Origin: Shinella zoogloeoides
GTDB taxonomy: Bacteria; Pseudomonadota; Alphaproteobacteria; Rhizobiales; Rhizobiaceae
DNA: 64,000 nucleotides
Assembly (NCBI RefSeq): GCF_003574625.1
Contig: NZ_QNUJ01000016.1
Span: forward strand, 1 to 64,000
Direction: 5' to 3'
The translations under genes and the position numbers were made by a program. Below, one piece after another: positions 54,101 to 64,000 of this stretch. The first letter of the stretch is position 1; every line of letters starts with the position of its first letter. The notes beneath the pieces were generated by a model. That model saw nothing but the letters and a program-made list of their open reading frames with translations. It searched no databases and had not been told where the DNA came from.

Positions 54101-55361
54101 CAGCGCCCTGCAGGGCCAGCTTTCGGCGCAGGGCTTCGTGCTGACGGGCAATGCCAATGTCGACCTTGCCATCGGCGGCACGGCGGCGGCGCCCTCCGTC
54201 ACCGGCAGTATCACGGCGAGCGGCGCGCGCCTCGTCGACGTGCGCCGCAACCTTGCCGTCGAGAACCTCACGATCCGCGTCAACATGAACGGGCGCCAGG
54301 CGGTGATCGAGACCGTTTCCGGCAAGCTGGCGAGCGGCGGGCAGCTTTCGGCGAGCGGCACGGTCGGGATCGATCCTGCGAGCGGCTTTCCCGTCGACGT
54401 GGCGATCAAGCTCGGCGACATCGTCTATGTCGACGGCACGCTGGTGACCGGGAACGTTGCCGGCGACCTGACGCTGAAGGGGCCGCTCGCGGACCTGGCG
54501 CTCGCCGGCAAGGTGCGCATCAACAAGGCGAACATCACCATTCCGCAGAAGCTGCCGGCATCGCTCTCGGAAATCGACATCAAGCACCGCAACGCGCCGG
54601 CGGACGTCAAGCGCATGACCGCGGACGTCCAGCGCCAGCAGGGCTCCAGCGGCGCCTCACGCGGCATCGCGCTCGACCTCACCATCGAATCGCCGGGCCA
54701 GCTCTTCGTGCGCGGTCGCGGCATCAATGCCGAGATGGGCGGCAATCTCAAGATCACCGGCACGTCCGCGTCGCCGGTCGTCTCGGGCGGCTTCGAGCTG
54801 GAGCGCGGGCGCATGGAAATCCTGACGCGCCGCCTCGATTTCACCAGCGCCCGTATCGGCTTTGCGGGTGGACTGGTGCCGACGGTTGATCTCGTCGCCT
54901 CCAGCACGGCCGGCACCACGGAAATCACCGTGACCGTGGCGGGTCTTGCCAGCAATCCGACGGTGACCTTCGCCTCCTCGCCCTCGCTGCCGCAGGATGA
55001 AATCCTGGCGCAGCTCATCTTCAACCGCTCCATGTCGAACCTCTCGGCGGTACAGATCGCGCAGCTTGCCTCGGCGGCCAGCCAGCTTGCCGGCGGCAGC
55101 TCCACCGGCCTGCTCGACAGCCTGCGCAGCAAACTCGGCGTCGACGACCTCGACATCACGACGGATGCCGAGGGCCGGGCGGCGGTGTCGGCCGGCAAGT
55201 ATCTCAACGAGCGCACCTATATCGAGCTGAAGCAGGATCCCGAGACGAACGGGGCGAAGGCCGTGATCAACCTCGATGTCGGGCGCGGGCTGAAGCTGCG
55301 CGGCGAGGCCGGCAGCGCCGGCAGCGCGGGCGCAGGTATCTTCTACGAGAAGGAATATTGA
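51189..55361 (+). CDS. tamB: Translocation and assembly module TamB
   Basis: The 1390-residue protein has an N-terminal signal anchor (about 13-35) and a long repetitive beta-rich body typical of AsmA/TamB bridge proteins. The C-terminal DUF490 domain (about 1050-1390) contains GGFELERGRMEILTRRLDFTSARI and PSLPQDEILAQLIF, and ends AGIFYEKEY. It spans the periplasm and contacts TamA; TamB-like proteins are thought to carry phospholipids between membranes. Ribosome site is weak. Size is typical of rhizobia. Confidence 0.93.
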   Translation: MNRLSRILRATLRCVGYGLAVLVVLAVALLGFVGFSDTGARLAVSYAEKIAAANGQVISISEPSGLLTGKLRAGAITLGDEKGTYAEIRDLAVDWSPLRLLFFSFDASRVSASSISLLRLPEAKADAEPTESKPFSLPVEVHVGSLAIPELFVSGTVAGRDQRIVVSGRGDATADSVAIKLSASEKARPDARVAADIVFNPAANELRLEADVAEPKGGILARLLKLPDEPAVAIRLTGDGPLSQWKGRLSAALDGTEMLRVDGRHDLAQGGLHTIALNGGGTFDALMPPQLRPLFAGETGIDVVAAFDGSDMLRIEKGAISTGAMTLAASGTLSAKGSNDLDVKLSGKDGPIDFRWPLADGDAQVVIHDADLSLTGEASAARLEANATIAAAELPAGRIQDIRLAARSDAFDVANQSGRIDVTLETGTMVFANPDVDRMVKGPAKLTATLNVSPGEIAFDPATLESASIGGTLSGRYGLESREADVNFRLFALPAVLPPALAGKFDTTIAMEGRVQLAGDGGLQVSGLTVKSGTLETAGDVSLAKGNVEAALTGKVLNLGKLLADAAGEAAFELSANGPLSGPDVSAKITSSGATLSGRTLSDLVVTLKGKAVADSPSGELTATGALDGQAINVRSSITSEGGRISVPVLEAEIGPNTLKSSLALAPNFMPDGTIRFDFPDLGLLAAMAGQQAAGDLSGQVEIATGNGKTSATVQASGASIRRDAVSITKPAVDLSITDLATAAITGTVRAEQVASGENKLEALKLAFTREGQATNFDLTGRLDGAPLLTKGKVLQREGGLDVALQAFEAAPRRIAVKLAKPTTIGVTNGVATLDGLTIQAGSGSVAVSGKAGETLDLSLRLNALPAALVNNFAAGLDADGAIGGTVTVKGKAAAPVVNYALDWKGAVTSQTRGAGIGALDINAKGEFANNQVRLDTVLSGGGGLSFRGGGTVGIGGATPLGLKFNGTVPFSALQGQLSAQGFVLTGNANVDLAIGGTAAAPSVTGSITASGARLVDVRRNLAVENLTIRVNMNGRQAVIETVSGKLASGGQLSASGTVGIDPASGFPVDVAIKLGDIVYVDGTLVTGNVAGDLTLKGPLADLALAGKVRINKANITIPQKLPASLSEIDIKHRNAPADVKRMTADVQRQQGSSGASRGIALDLTIESPGQLFVRGRGINAEMGGNLKITGTSASPVVSGGFELERGRMEILTRRLDFTSARIGFAGGLVPTVDLVASSTAGTTEITVTVAGLASNPTVTFASSPSLPQDEILAQLIFNRSMSNLSAVQIAQLASAASQLAGGSSTGLLDSLRSKLGVDDLDITTDAEGRAAVSAGKYLNERTYIELKQDPETNGAKAVINLDVGRGLKLRGEAGSAGSAGAGIFYEKEY

Positions 55362-55456
55362 TGTCGCGGGCAGCAATCCGCAAAGCGTTTGAAAGATTTT
55401 AACCAGAGCGTGCATAGGATCGCCGGGATACGCAGACCAACTGGGAAGACCGCTCG

Positions 55457-55933
55457 ATGACCTCCATCAACACGGCCGGCTTTGCCGGCGACACGCTCGA
55501 AATCATCGCATTCCGCCTGCACGATCAGGAATTCTGCGTGAAGACGACCACGATCCGCGAAATCCGCGGCTGGGCGCCGTCCACGCCGATCCCGCATTCT
55601 CCGCCGGACGTCATCGGCGTGATGAACCTGCGCGGCACTGTGATCCCGATCATCGATCTGGCGCACAAGCTCGGCATGAAGAGCACGGAAGCCAACGAAC
55701 GCAGCGCCATCGTGGTCGCCGAAGTCCACAACATGGTCGTCGGCCTCGTGGTCGACCGCGTGTCGGACATCCTGACGATCCGCAGCGAGCAGGTCCAGCC
55801 GGTGCCGGAAGTGACGACGTCCTTCGACAAGGCCTATGCGGAAGGCATCATCGCCCATGAGAACGGCATGATCTGCTTCCTGAACCTTGCGCGCATGTTC
55901 AAGGAGCGCGACATGGAAGACATGGCCGCCTAA
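55457..55933 (+). CDS. cheW: Chemotaxis coupling protein CheW
   Basis: The 158-residue CheW domain protein contains IIAFRLHDQEFCVKTTTIREIRGW, VIGVMNLRGTVIPIIDLAHKLG and VGLVVDRVSDIL, linking receptors to CheA. It is not in a che operon; it precedes a soluble chemoreceptor gene on the same strand. A strong terminator follows, so the two are separate transcription units. Confidence 0.93.
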   Translation: MTSINTAGFAGDTLEIIAFRLHDQEFCVKTTTIREIRGWAPSTPIPHSPPDVIGVMNLRGTVIPIIDLAHKLGMKSTEANERSAIVVAEVHNMVVGLVVDRVSDILTIRSEQVQPVPEVTTSFDKAYAEGIIAHENGMICFLNLARMFKERDMEDMAA

Positions 55934-55958
55934 GCGAAGCGATACCGTTCAAACATGC

Positions 55959-55988
55959 AACCGTCCTGTGCACGCAGGGCGGTTTTTT
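55959..55988 (+). terminator. Rho-independent terminator after cheW
   Basis: AACCGTCCTG (55959-55968) pairs with CAGGGCGGTT (55975-55984) with one G-T pair, followed by a run of six Ts (55983-55988). Confidence 0.9.
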
Positions 55989-56325
55989 GTTGCCTTCAAT
56001 CGAGTGCAACTTTTGCGTTTGTATTGAGATGGATCGACCGCGCATATCCTTCCCTTACGTGAGTTTATCGCTATCCGGTGATCTGCAAATCGGCTCATAT
56101 GCAACCATACCTAGATTTCACCGTCTGCGTTTCATCAATTTTTAAGCCTATAATTCCATCTTTGATTGCAGGTGCGCATTTTGGCGCGGGCAGGGCCCTT
56201 CCCGCGATGATTGAATTCATAAATTCTAATCATGGTTCGCCGTGGCGGCCATGTCATATGACAACAATTGACGACCGCCACGTCGCCATCCGAGAGCCCG
56301 TGGCCGTCGCACAAAGGGACAGGCC
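55989..56325 (+). promoter_or_regulatory. A+T-richer control region before the chemoreceptor gene
   Basis: This 337-base stretch has no gene I can support and is clearly more A+T-rich than its neighbours. It contains a perfect TATAAT at 56149-56154 with a weak -35 (TGCGTT) 17 bases upstream, and a CGCGGG/CCCGCG hairpin at 56185-56206. Regulation of the receptor probably resides here. Confidence 0.45.
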
Positions 56326-58089
56326 ATGCTTTCATTTGCAAAGTCTTCGGATGCGGCCCGCATCATCGACGCGCTGTCGCGTTCGCAGGCCGTGATCCAT
56401 TTTGACCTCGACGGCACCATTCTGGAGGCCAACGAAAACTTCTGCCGAGCGCTCGGCTACGAGCTGAAGGAAATCGTCGGCAAGCATCACCGCATCTTCT
56501 GCGACGCCGCCTATACGGCAAGCGAGGACTACCGGCAGTTCTGGGCGCGGCTCGGCCGCGGGGAATACGATTCCAACAGCTACAAGCGCCTGCGCAAGGA
56601 TGGCGGCGAGATCTGGATCCAGGCGACGTACAATCCGGTCCTGCGCGGCGGCAAGCCCTACAAGGTGGTGAAGTTCGCCAGCGACATCACCGAGGCGAAG
56701 AAGCAGGCGTCGGAGGATGCCAGCAAGCTCGATGCGATCTCGCGCTCCCAGGCGGTGATCGAGTTCACGCCGACCGGCGAGATCCTGCATGCCAACGAGA
56801 ATTTCTGCGCGGCGCTCGGCTATGACCTTTCCGAAATCCGCGGCAAGCATCACCGCATGTTCTGCGATCCTGCCTATGTGCAGACGCCGGCCTATGCGGA
56901 ATTCTGGAAAAAACTCGCGGACGGCCGGTTCATTTCCAACGAATTCGTCCGCTACGGCAAGGGCGGCAAGGAAATCTGGATCCAGGCCGCTTATAACCCG
57001 ATCCGGGACCTCAACGGCCGCGTCTACAAGGTCGTGAAATTCGCGACCGACGTGACGGAGCGCATGTCGGCGATCAACACGCTCGGCGCGGCGCTGAAGG
57101 CGCTGGCCGAGGGCGACCTCACGCAGAACCTTGCTACATCCTTCGTGCCTTCGATGGAAACGGTCCGCAAGGACTTCAACGAGGCCGTCACCGGTCTGCA
57201 CGAAGCGATGCGGACGGTCGAGGCCAATGCCAATGCGATCGCCTCCGGCGCGCAGGAGATCCGCTCTGCGGCGGATGATCTTGCCAAGCGCACCGAGCAG
57301 CAGGCGGCTTCCGTCGAGGAGACGGCCGCCGCCCTCGACGAGATCACCACGACGGTCGCCGATTCGAGCCGGCGGGCGGACGAGGCCGGCACGCTCGTCT
57401 CCAAAACGAAGGTGGGGGCGGAAAAGTCCGGCGCGGTGGTGAAGAAGGCGATCGACGCGATGGGGCAGATCGAGCAGTCGTCGCGCGAGATCTCCAACAT
57501 CATCGGCGTCATCGACGATATCGCCTTCCAGACCAATCTGCTCGCCCTCAATGCCGGGGTCGAGGCGGCGCGGGCGGGCGAGGCCGGCAAGGGCTTCGCC
57601 GTCGTGGCGCAGGAGGTGCGCGAACTCGCGCAACGTTCGGCAAGCGCGGCCAAGGACATCAAGGCGCTGATCACCACCTCCGGCGAGCAGGTGAAGAGCG
57701 GCGTCGCCCTCGTCGACGAGACCGGGCGGGCCTTGCAGGAGATTCTTGCCCAGGTGCAGGAGGTCCACACCAACGTCGCGGCCATCGTGGAAGCCTCGCG
57801 CGAGCAGTCGACCGGCCTTCGCGAGATCAACCAGTCGGTCAACGCGATGGACCAGGCGACGCAGCAGAATGCGGCGATGGTGGAGGAAAGCACGGCGGCG
57901 AGCCACGCGATGGCCCGCGAGGCCGATGCGCTGCATGCTCTCATCCGGCGGTTCCGCCTTGCCGGCAGCGCGCAGCCCGTCCAGCAGGCGGCGGCGCCCG
58001 CCCATGTCGCGCAGCTTCATGTCGCGGCGCGCAGCATGCGGTCGCCGCGTGGTTCGGCGGCGGTGGCGGAGAGTTGGGAAGAGTTCTGA
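56326..58089 (+). CDS. Soluble methyl-accepting chemotaxis protein with two PAS domains
   Basis: The 587-residue receptor has two PAS domains (about 15-125 and 138-247), a short HAMP-like linker, and a methyl-accepting signalling domain with the hairpin tip [43 protein letters not shown]. No membrane helix is present, so it is cytoplasmic, like McpY of Sinorhizobium. The PAS domains share GKHHR-FC and IWIQA-YNP, about 60% identity by eye, indicating duplication. The C-terminus SWEEF fits the xWxxF tether that recruits CheR and CheB. AGGGACAGG lies before the ATG. Confidence 0.92.
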   Translation: MLSFAKSSDAARIIDALSRSQAVIHFDLDGTILEANENFCRALGYELKEIVGKHHRIFCDAAYTASEDYRQFWARLGRGEYDSNSYKRLRKDGGEIWIQATYNPVLRGGKPYKVVKFASDITEAKKQASEDASKLDAISRSQAVIEFTPTGEILHANENFCAALGYDLSEIRGKHHRMFCDPAYVQTPAYAEFWKKLADGRFISNEFVRYGKGGKEIWIQAAYNPIRDLNGRVYKVVKFATDVTERMSAINTLGAALKALAEGDLTQNLATSFVPSMETVRKDFNEAVTGLHEAMRTVEANANAIASGAQEIRSAADDLAKRTEQQAASVEETAAALDEITTTVADSSRRADEAGTLVSKTKVGAEKSGAVVKKAIDAMGQIEQSSREISNIIGVIDDIAFQTNLLALNAGVEAARAGEAGKGFAVVAQEVRELAQRSASAAKDIKALITTSGEQVKSGVALVDETGRALQEILAQVQEVHTNVAAIVEASREQSTGLREINQSVNAMDQATQQNAAMVEESTAASHAMAREADALHALIRRFRLAGSAQPVQQAAAPAHVAQLHVAARSMRSPRGSAAVAESWEEF

Positions 58090-58099
58090 GCGACTATAG

Positions 58100-58125
58100 A
58101 ACGGCCGGCAGCGATGCCGGCCGTT
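58100..58125. terminator. Bidirectional terminator between the chemoreceptor and fds operon
   Basis: AACGGCCGGCA (58100-58110) pairs perfectly with TGCCGGCCGTT (58115-58125) around GCGA. It lies between the convergent receptor and fdsD genes. The T-run is short, but the 11-bp stem is strong. Confidence 0.7.
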
Positions 58126-58130
58126 GACGA

Positions 58131-58382
58131 TCAGGCAAGGCCGGTCGGCGCATCCATCTGGGGCACGGGCCGATGAATCAGCGGCACGGCTTCGAGGACG
58201 AGGCCGTCGAGACCCTCGCCGCCGTGATTGTCGACGAGGTCGAAAAGCTGGCGGCGCATGCGCGGTTCCCAGAACTTGTTGATGTGGGTGGCGACGCCGC
58301 CCGGCCGTTCATCCGCAGGCTGGGAATGGAAGAAGGTGGCGATCTGGTTTGCCATCCTGATGATCTTGTTGTCGTCCGACAT
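58131..58382 (-). CDS. fdsD: Formate dehydrogenase delta subunit
   Basis: The 83-residue protein starts MSDDNKIIRMANQIATFF and contains HINKFWEPRMRRQLFDLV, the FdsD family core. It belongs to the soluble NAD-dependent molybdenum formate dehydrogenase FdsGBACD, where it helps assembly or stability. GGAGG precedes the ATG at 58382. It is the last gene of the operon, separated from fdhD by a partial RIME element. Confidence 0.9.
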   Translation of the reverse strand: MSDDNKIIRMANQIATFFHSQPADERPGGVATHINKFWEPRMRRQLFDLVDNHGGEGLDGLVLEAVPLIHRPVPQMDAPTGLA

Positions 58383-58397
58383 GCCTGCCTCCAAGAA

Positions 58398-58457
58398 CAA
58401 TTCCAGCAAAAGCGCGAAGCGGCCTTGCGTCCGGAATTGCGTTAAAACAATGCTCTA
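58398..58457. repeat. Half RIME-type repeat, inverted, inside the fds operon
   Basis: Read on the minus strand, this 60-base element starts TAGAGCATTG and continues ACGCAATTCCGGACGC to TTTTGCTGGAATTG, the second palindrome of copies 1-3. The first palindrome is missing. It lies between fdhD and fdsD, and its first TAG is the fdhD stop codon. Confidence 0.8.
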
Positions 58458-59288
58458 ACCGTTGCCCACCCAGCGCGTGGCGTCGGCGACGACGCGCTCC
58501 GCACCGGTGAAAATCTCGAATTCGTCGCCGCGCACCAGCGCGATCAGCGTCATGCCCGCCTCTTGCGCCGTGCGGATGGCGAGCGCAGTCGGCGCGGAAA
58601 TGGCGATGATGAAGGGGCTGCCGATGACCGCCGTCTTCTGCACCATCTCCACCGAGACACGGCTCGTCACGACCACCGCGCCCGCATCTCCCGCATGGCC
58701 CGCGCGCCTCGCGGCCCCGACGAGCTTGTCGAGCGCATTGTGCCGGCCGACATCCTCGCGCACGGCGACAAGGCCCTTGCCGGGCACATAGAAGCCGGCG
58801 CCGTGCACGGCGCGCGTCATCATGTGCAGCGGCTGCTGGCCGTTCAGCAGGCGGACCGCCTCGACCACGTCCTCTTCGCTCAAGGTAAGCGAAGAAGAAC
58901 TAACGGAGGGCGTCACGCGCACGGCCTGCTCGATGGATTCGATGCCGCAGAGGCCACAGCCGACCGGGCCGGCCATGTGGCGGCGGCGGGCAGTCAGGGC
59001 GTCGTTTTGCGCATCCGCAAGGCGGATCTGAAGGTCGATGCCCCTGTCTTCCGCCACCGCCTCGACGGTTTCGATCTCGGCCGGATCGGCGATGATGCCT
59101 TCCGTCAGACTGAAGCCGACGGCGAAATCCTCAAGGTCGGCGGGCGTCGCCATCATCACGGCATGGGTTGAGCCGGCATAGGAGAAGGCGACGGGCGTCT
59201 CCTCCGGAACGACGCGCTCGCCAGCCGTCAGCCGCCCGCTGCGGCGGGCGGTTTCGGAAACCTTGCTCGTGGTGGCGAAACCGGGCAC
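58455..59288 (-). CDS. fdhD: Formate dehydrogenase accessory sulfurtransferase FdhD (FdsC)
   Basis: The 277-residue protein transfers sulfur to the molybdenum cofactor of formate dehydrogenase. The CGLCG motif has C111 and C114 (PVGCGLCGIES), and REDVGRHNALDKL and TSRVSVEMVQK are conserved. The start is GTG at 59288 with AGGAG five bases upstream. The gene is eight bases behind fdsA. Its stop is provided by the RIME half element. Confidence 0.94.
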   Translation of the reverse strand: MPGFATTSKVSETARRSGRLTAGERVVPEETPVAFSYAGSTHAVMMATPADLEDFAVGFSLTEGIIADPAEIETVEAVAEDRGIDLQIRLADAQNDALTARRRHMAGPVGCGLCGIESIEQAVRVTPSVSSSSLTLSEEDVVEAVRLLNGQQPLHMMTRAVHGAGFYVPGKGLVAVREDVGRHNALDKLVGAARRAGHAGDAGAVVVTSRVSVEMVQKTAVIGSPFIIAISAPTALAIRTAQEAGMTLIALVRGDEFEIFTGAERVVADATRWVGNG

Positions 59289-59296
59289 GGGCGCTC

Positions 59297-62176
<2,880 letters not shown>

Positions 62177-62229
62177 GGGAACCTCCGGGCAATTCTGCAC
62201 CGCTCATGGCGGCGACTTGGGTTCAATTC

Positions 62230-62445
62230 TTAAGGTTTCGTCTCGGCGAGCGTCGCCGCGACGAGCGCGTTGGCATGGCCATGGCCGAGACCGTGCGTTT
62301 CCTTGAGGAACGCGACGATCTGCATATGCGCCTTGCCATCCTGCGCGCGGATGATGTCTTTCCAGTGCTCTATCGGCTGGCCGTACGTCTTCTCGATGGA
62401 GGGGAAGTAGGAGGCCGGGCCCTTGACCTTTTCCGTCTCGCTCAT
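62230..62445 (-). CDS. DUF4287 small protein inside the fds operon
   Basis: The 71-residue protein (MSETEKVKGPASYFPSIEKTYGQPIEHW) has the DUF4287 core, ending HGLGHGHANALVAATL. No function is known. Its ATG overlaps the fdsB stop (ATGA) and it lies 53 bases before fdsA, so it is surely co-transcribed and coupled to fdsB. The canonical operon is fdsGBACD, so this is an extra gene; a helper role for formate dehydrogenase is possible but unproved. Confidence 0.8.
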   Translation of the reverse strand: MSETEKVKGPASYFPSIEKTYGQPIEHWKDIIRAQDGKAHMQIVAFLKETHGLGHGHANALVAATLAETKP

Positions 62446-63998
62446 TCCGCAGCCTCCACTATCGGCGCCGGCGAAAAATCTTCCGGGAAATGGGTCATGG
62501 CGCTCATGACCGGGTAGGGCGTGAAGCCGCCCAGCGCGCAGAGCGAGCCGAACTTCATCGTGTTGCAGAGATCGGCCAGCAACTCGCGGTTCTTTTCCGG
62601 CTCGATGCCGCGCGCGATGTTGTCGGCGGTCTCGACGCCGCGCGTCGAGCCGATGCGGCAGGGCGTGCACTTGCCGCAGCTTTCGACGGCGCAGAACTCC
62701 ATGGCGAAGCGGGCCTGTTTCAGCATGTCGACCGTGTCGTCGAAGACGGTGATGCCGGCATGGCCGATGAGGCCGTCCTTCGCCGCGAAGGCCTCGTAGT
62801 CGAAGGGCGTGTCGAAGAGCGCGCGCGGGAAGTAGGCGCCGAGCGGGCCGCCGACCTGCACGGCGCGGACCGGGCGGCCGGAGGCGGTGCCGCCGCCAAT
62901 TTCGTCGACGATCTCACCGAGCGTCAGGCCGAAAGCGGTCTCGTAGAGGCCGCCATGCTTGACGTTGCCGGCGATCTGGATCGGGATCGTGCCGCGCGAG
63001 CGGCCCATGCCGAAGTCGCGGTAATAGTCCGCGCCCTTGTCCATGATGATCGGCACGGAGGCAAGCGAGATGACGTTGTTGACGACCGTGGGGCGGCCGA
63101 GGAAGCCTTGCAGAGCCGGGAGCGGGGGCTTGGCGCGCACGACGCCGCGCTTGCCTTCCAGGCTGTTGAGGAGGGCCGTTTCCTCGCCGCAGACATAGGC
63201 GCCCGCGCCGGTGCGGATTTCCATGTCGAAGGCCTTGCCGGAGCCGAGCACGGAAGGGCCGAGCACGCCGGCGGCGCGCGCGACTTCGACCGCCTCGCTC
63301 ATGACGGCGATGGCGTGCGGATATTCCGAGCGGGTATAGACGTAGCCCTTCGTCGCGCCCGTCGCGAGGCCGGCGATCGCCATGCCCTCGATCAGCACGA
63401 AGGGGTCGCCTTCCATGATCATGCGGTCGGCGAAGGTGCCGCTGTCGCCCTCGTCGGCATTGCAGACGATGTATTTCTGCGGACCGGGCGCGTCGAGCAC
63501 GGTCTTCCACTTGATGCCGGTGGGGAAGCCCGCACCGCCGCGGCCGCGAAGGCCGCTGTCGGTGACCTGTTTGACGACATCCGCCGGGGTCATGGCGATG
63601 GCCGTCTCGAGCCCCTTCAGGCCGCCATGGGCCCTGTAATCGTCCAGCGATACGGGATCGATGACGCCGCAGCGGGCGAAGGTGAGGCGGGTCTGGTTCT
63701 TGAGGAAGGGGATGTCTTCCGTCCTGCCGCGACAGAGCGGATGGCTTGCGCCTTGCAGGAGGCCGGTATCGATGAGGCCGGCAATGTCGGAAGGTTTCAC
63801 CGGGCCATAGGCGATGCGGCCCCCGGCGGTCTCGACCTCGACCAGCGGCTCCAGCCAGTGCATGCCGCGCGAGCCGTTGCGCACGATGGTCACGTCGAGC
63901 CCGCGGGCCGCGATCTCGGCGGAGAAGGCTTTGGCGACGCGGTCGGCGCCGAGCGCAAGGGCGGCGGCGTCGCGGGGGATGTAGATGCGTGCGGTCAT
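62442..63998 (-). CDS. fdsB: NAD-dependent formate dehydrogenase beta subunit
   Basis: The 518-residue subunit, similar to NuoF, holds FMN and the NAD site (GLRGRGGAGFPTGIKW, NADEGDSGTFADR) and a [4Fe-4S] cluster (ESCGKCTPCRIG). The N-terminal region resembles the NuoE-like thioredoxin fold. It passes electrons from the alpha subunit to NAD. The ATG is two bases inside the right edge; fdsG should lie just outside the window. Confidence 0.95.
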   Translation of the reverse strand: MTARIYIPRDAAALALGADRVAKAFSAEIAARGLDVTIVRNGSRGMHWLEPLVEVETAGGRIAYGPVKPSDIAGLIDTGLLQGASHPLCRGRTEDIPFLKNQTRLTFARCGVIDPVSLDDYRAHGGLKGLETAIAMTPADVVKQVTDSGLRGRGGAGFPTGIKWKTVLDAPGPQKYIVCNADEGDSGTFADRMIMEGDPFVLIEGMAIAGLATGATKGYVYTRSEYPHAIAVMSEAVEVARAAGVLGPSVLGSGKAFDMEIRTGAGAYVCGEETALLNSLEGKRGVVRAKPPLPALQGFLGRPTVVNNVISLASVPIIMDKGADYYRDFGMGRSRGTIPIQIAGNVKHGGLYETAFGLTLGEIVDEIGGGTASGRPVRAVQVGGPLGAYFPRALFDTPFDYEAFAAKDGLIGHAGITVFDDTVDMLKQARFAMEFCAVESCGKCTPCRIGSTRGVETADNIARGIEPEKNRELLADLCNTMKFGSLCALGGFTPYPVMSAMTHFPEDFSPAPIVEAAE

Positions 63999-64000
63999 CG

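Noticed and set aside
51138-54587. Open frame of 1149 codons on the minus strand
   Set aside because: It is opposite tamB, rich in Arg, His and Glu, and has no recognisable domain. Such long antisense frames are expected in GC-rich codon-biased genes.

Overview
This window is GC-rich chromosomal DNA of an alphaproteobacterium, most likely a member of the Rhizobiaceae (Rhizobium, Agrobacterium, Ensifer or Shinella relatives). The signs are aerobic cobaltochelatase CobS/CobT, an ALAS-type HemA, CpdR, the aroK-aroB, ftsE-ftsX and argH-lptM-lysA blocks in typical rhizobial form, and about 100-bp two-palindrome repeats of the RIME type (Rhizobium intergenic mosaic elements) between genes. Most genes are intact core genes. 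I see no phage, insertion sequence, CRISPR array or defence island.

Layout. 1-5.1 kb: end of etfA, hbdA, and a complete sulfate ABC importer (sbp-cysT-cysW-cysA). 5.1-11.5 kb: TlpA thioredoxin, divergent argH, lptM, lysA, and a large DUF4175 membrane protein. 11.5-21 kb: cpdR, hpt, a one-helix membrane protein, ftsEX, a YdcF-like protein, plsC, ChaC, DUF2125, tyrC, a methyltransferase and gloB. 21-28.9 kb: an EamA exporter, DUF3108, rpmB, a queuosine-precursor transporter with a possible structured leader, and cobS-cobT with a phytase-like gene, next to a J-domain protein. 29-36.2 kb: bolA, a short CorC-like CBS protein, aroB, aroK, xerD, accA, an L,D-transpeptidase and a TusA-like protein. 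36.3-44.2 kb: a His-rich COG0523 GTPase, a D,D-carboxypeptidase, an M20 amidohydrolase, tRNA-Arg(CCT), a META-MliC fusion, dxr and hemA. 44.4-48.2 kb: a coxS-coxL-coxM operon of the form II CO-dehydrogenase type. 48.6-55.4 kb: a glycine-zipper lipoprotein and tamA-tamB. 55.4-58.1 kb: an orphan cheW and a soluble two-PAS chemoreceptor. 58.1-64 kb: the NAD-dependent formate dehydrogenase operon (fdsB, a DUF4287 gene, fdsA, fdhD, fdsD), which continues beyond the right edge.

Themes. Several genes serve the envelope (DUF4175, ftsEX, plsC, L,D-transpeptidase, D,D-carboxypeptidase, tamAB, MliC-type inhibitor). Others serve molybdenum-dependent energy metabolism (cox, fds) and heme or corrin synthesis.

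Most interesting signals: a textbook FixK/FnrL-type box placed exactly at -41.5 relative to a -10 element upstream of hemA; a hairpin, A-rich tract and start-codon complementarity upstream of yhhQ that resembles a preQ1-type switch; RIME copies whose TAGAGC ends supply the stop codons of neighbouring genes; a CorC-like protein lacking the usual DUF21 membrane domain; and a DUF4287 gene inserted in the fds operon. I did not find a clearly undescribed multi-gene system.
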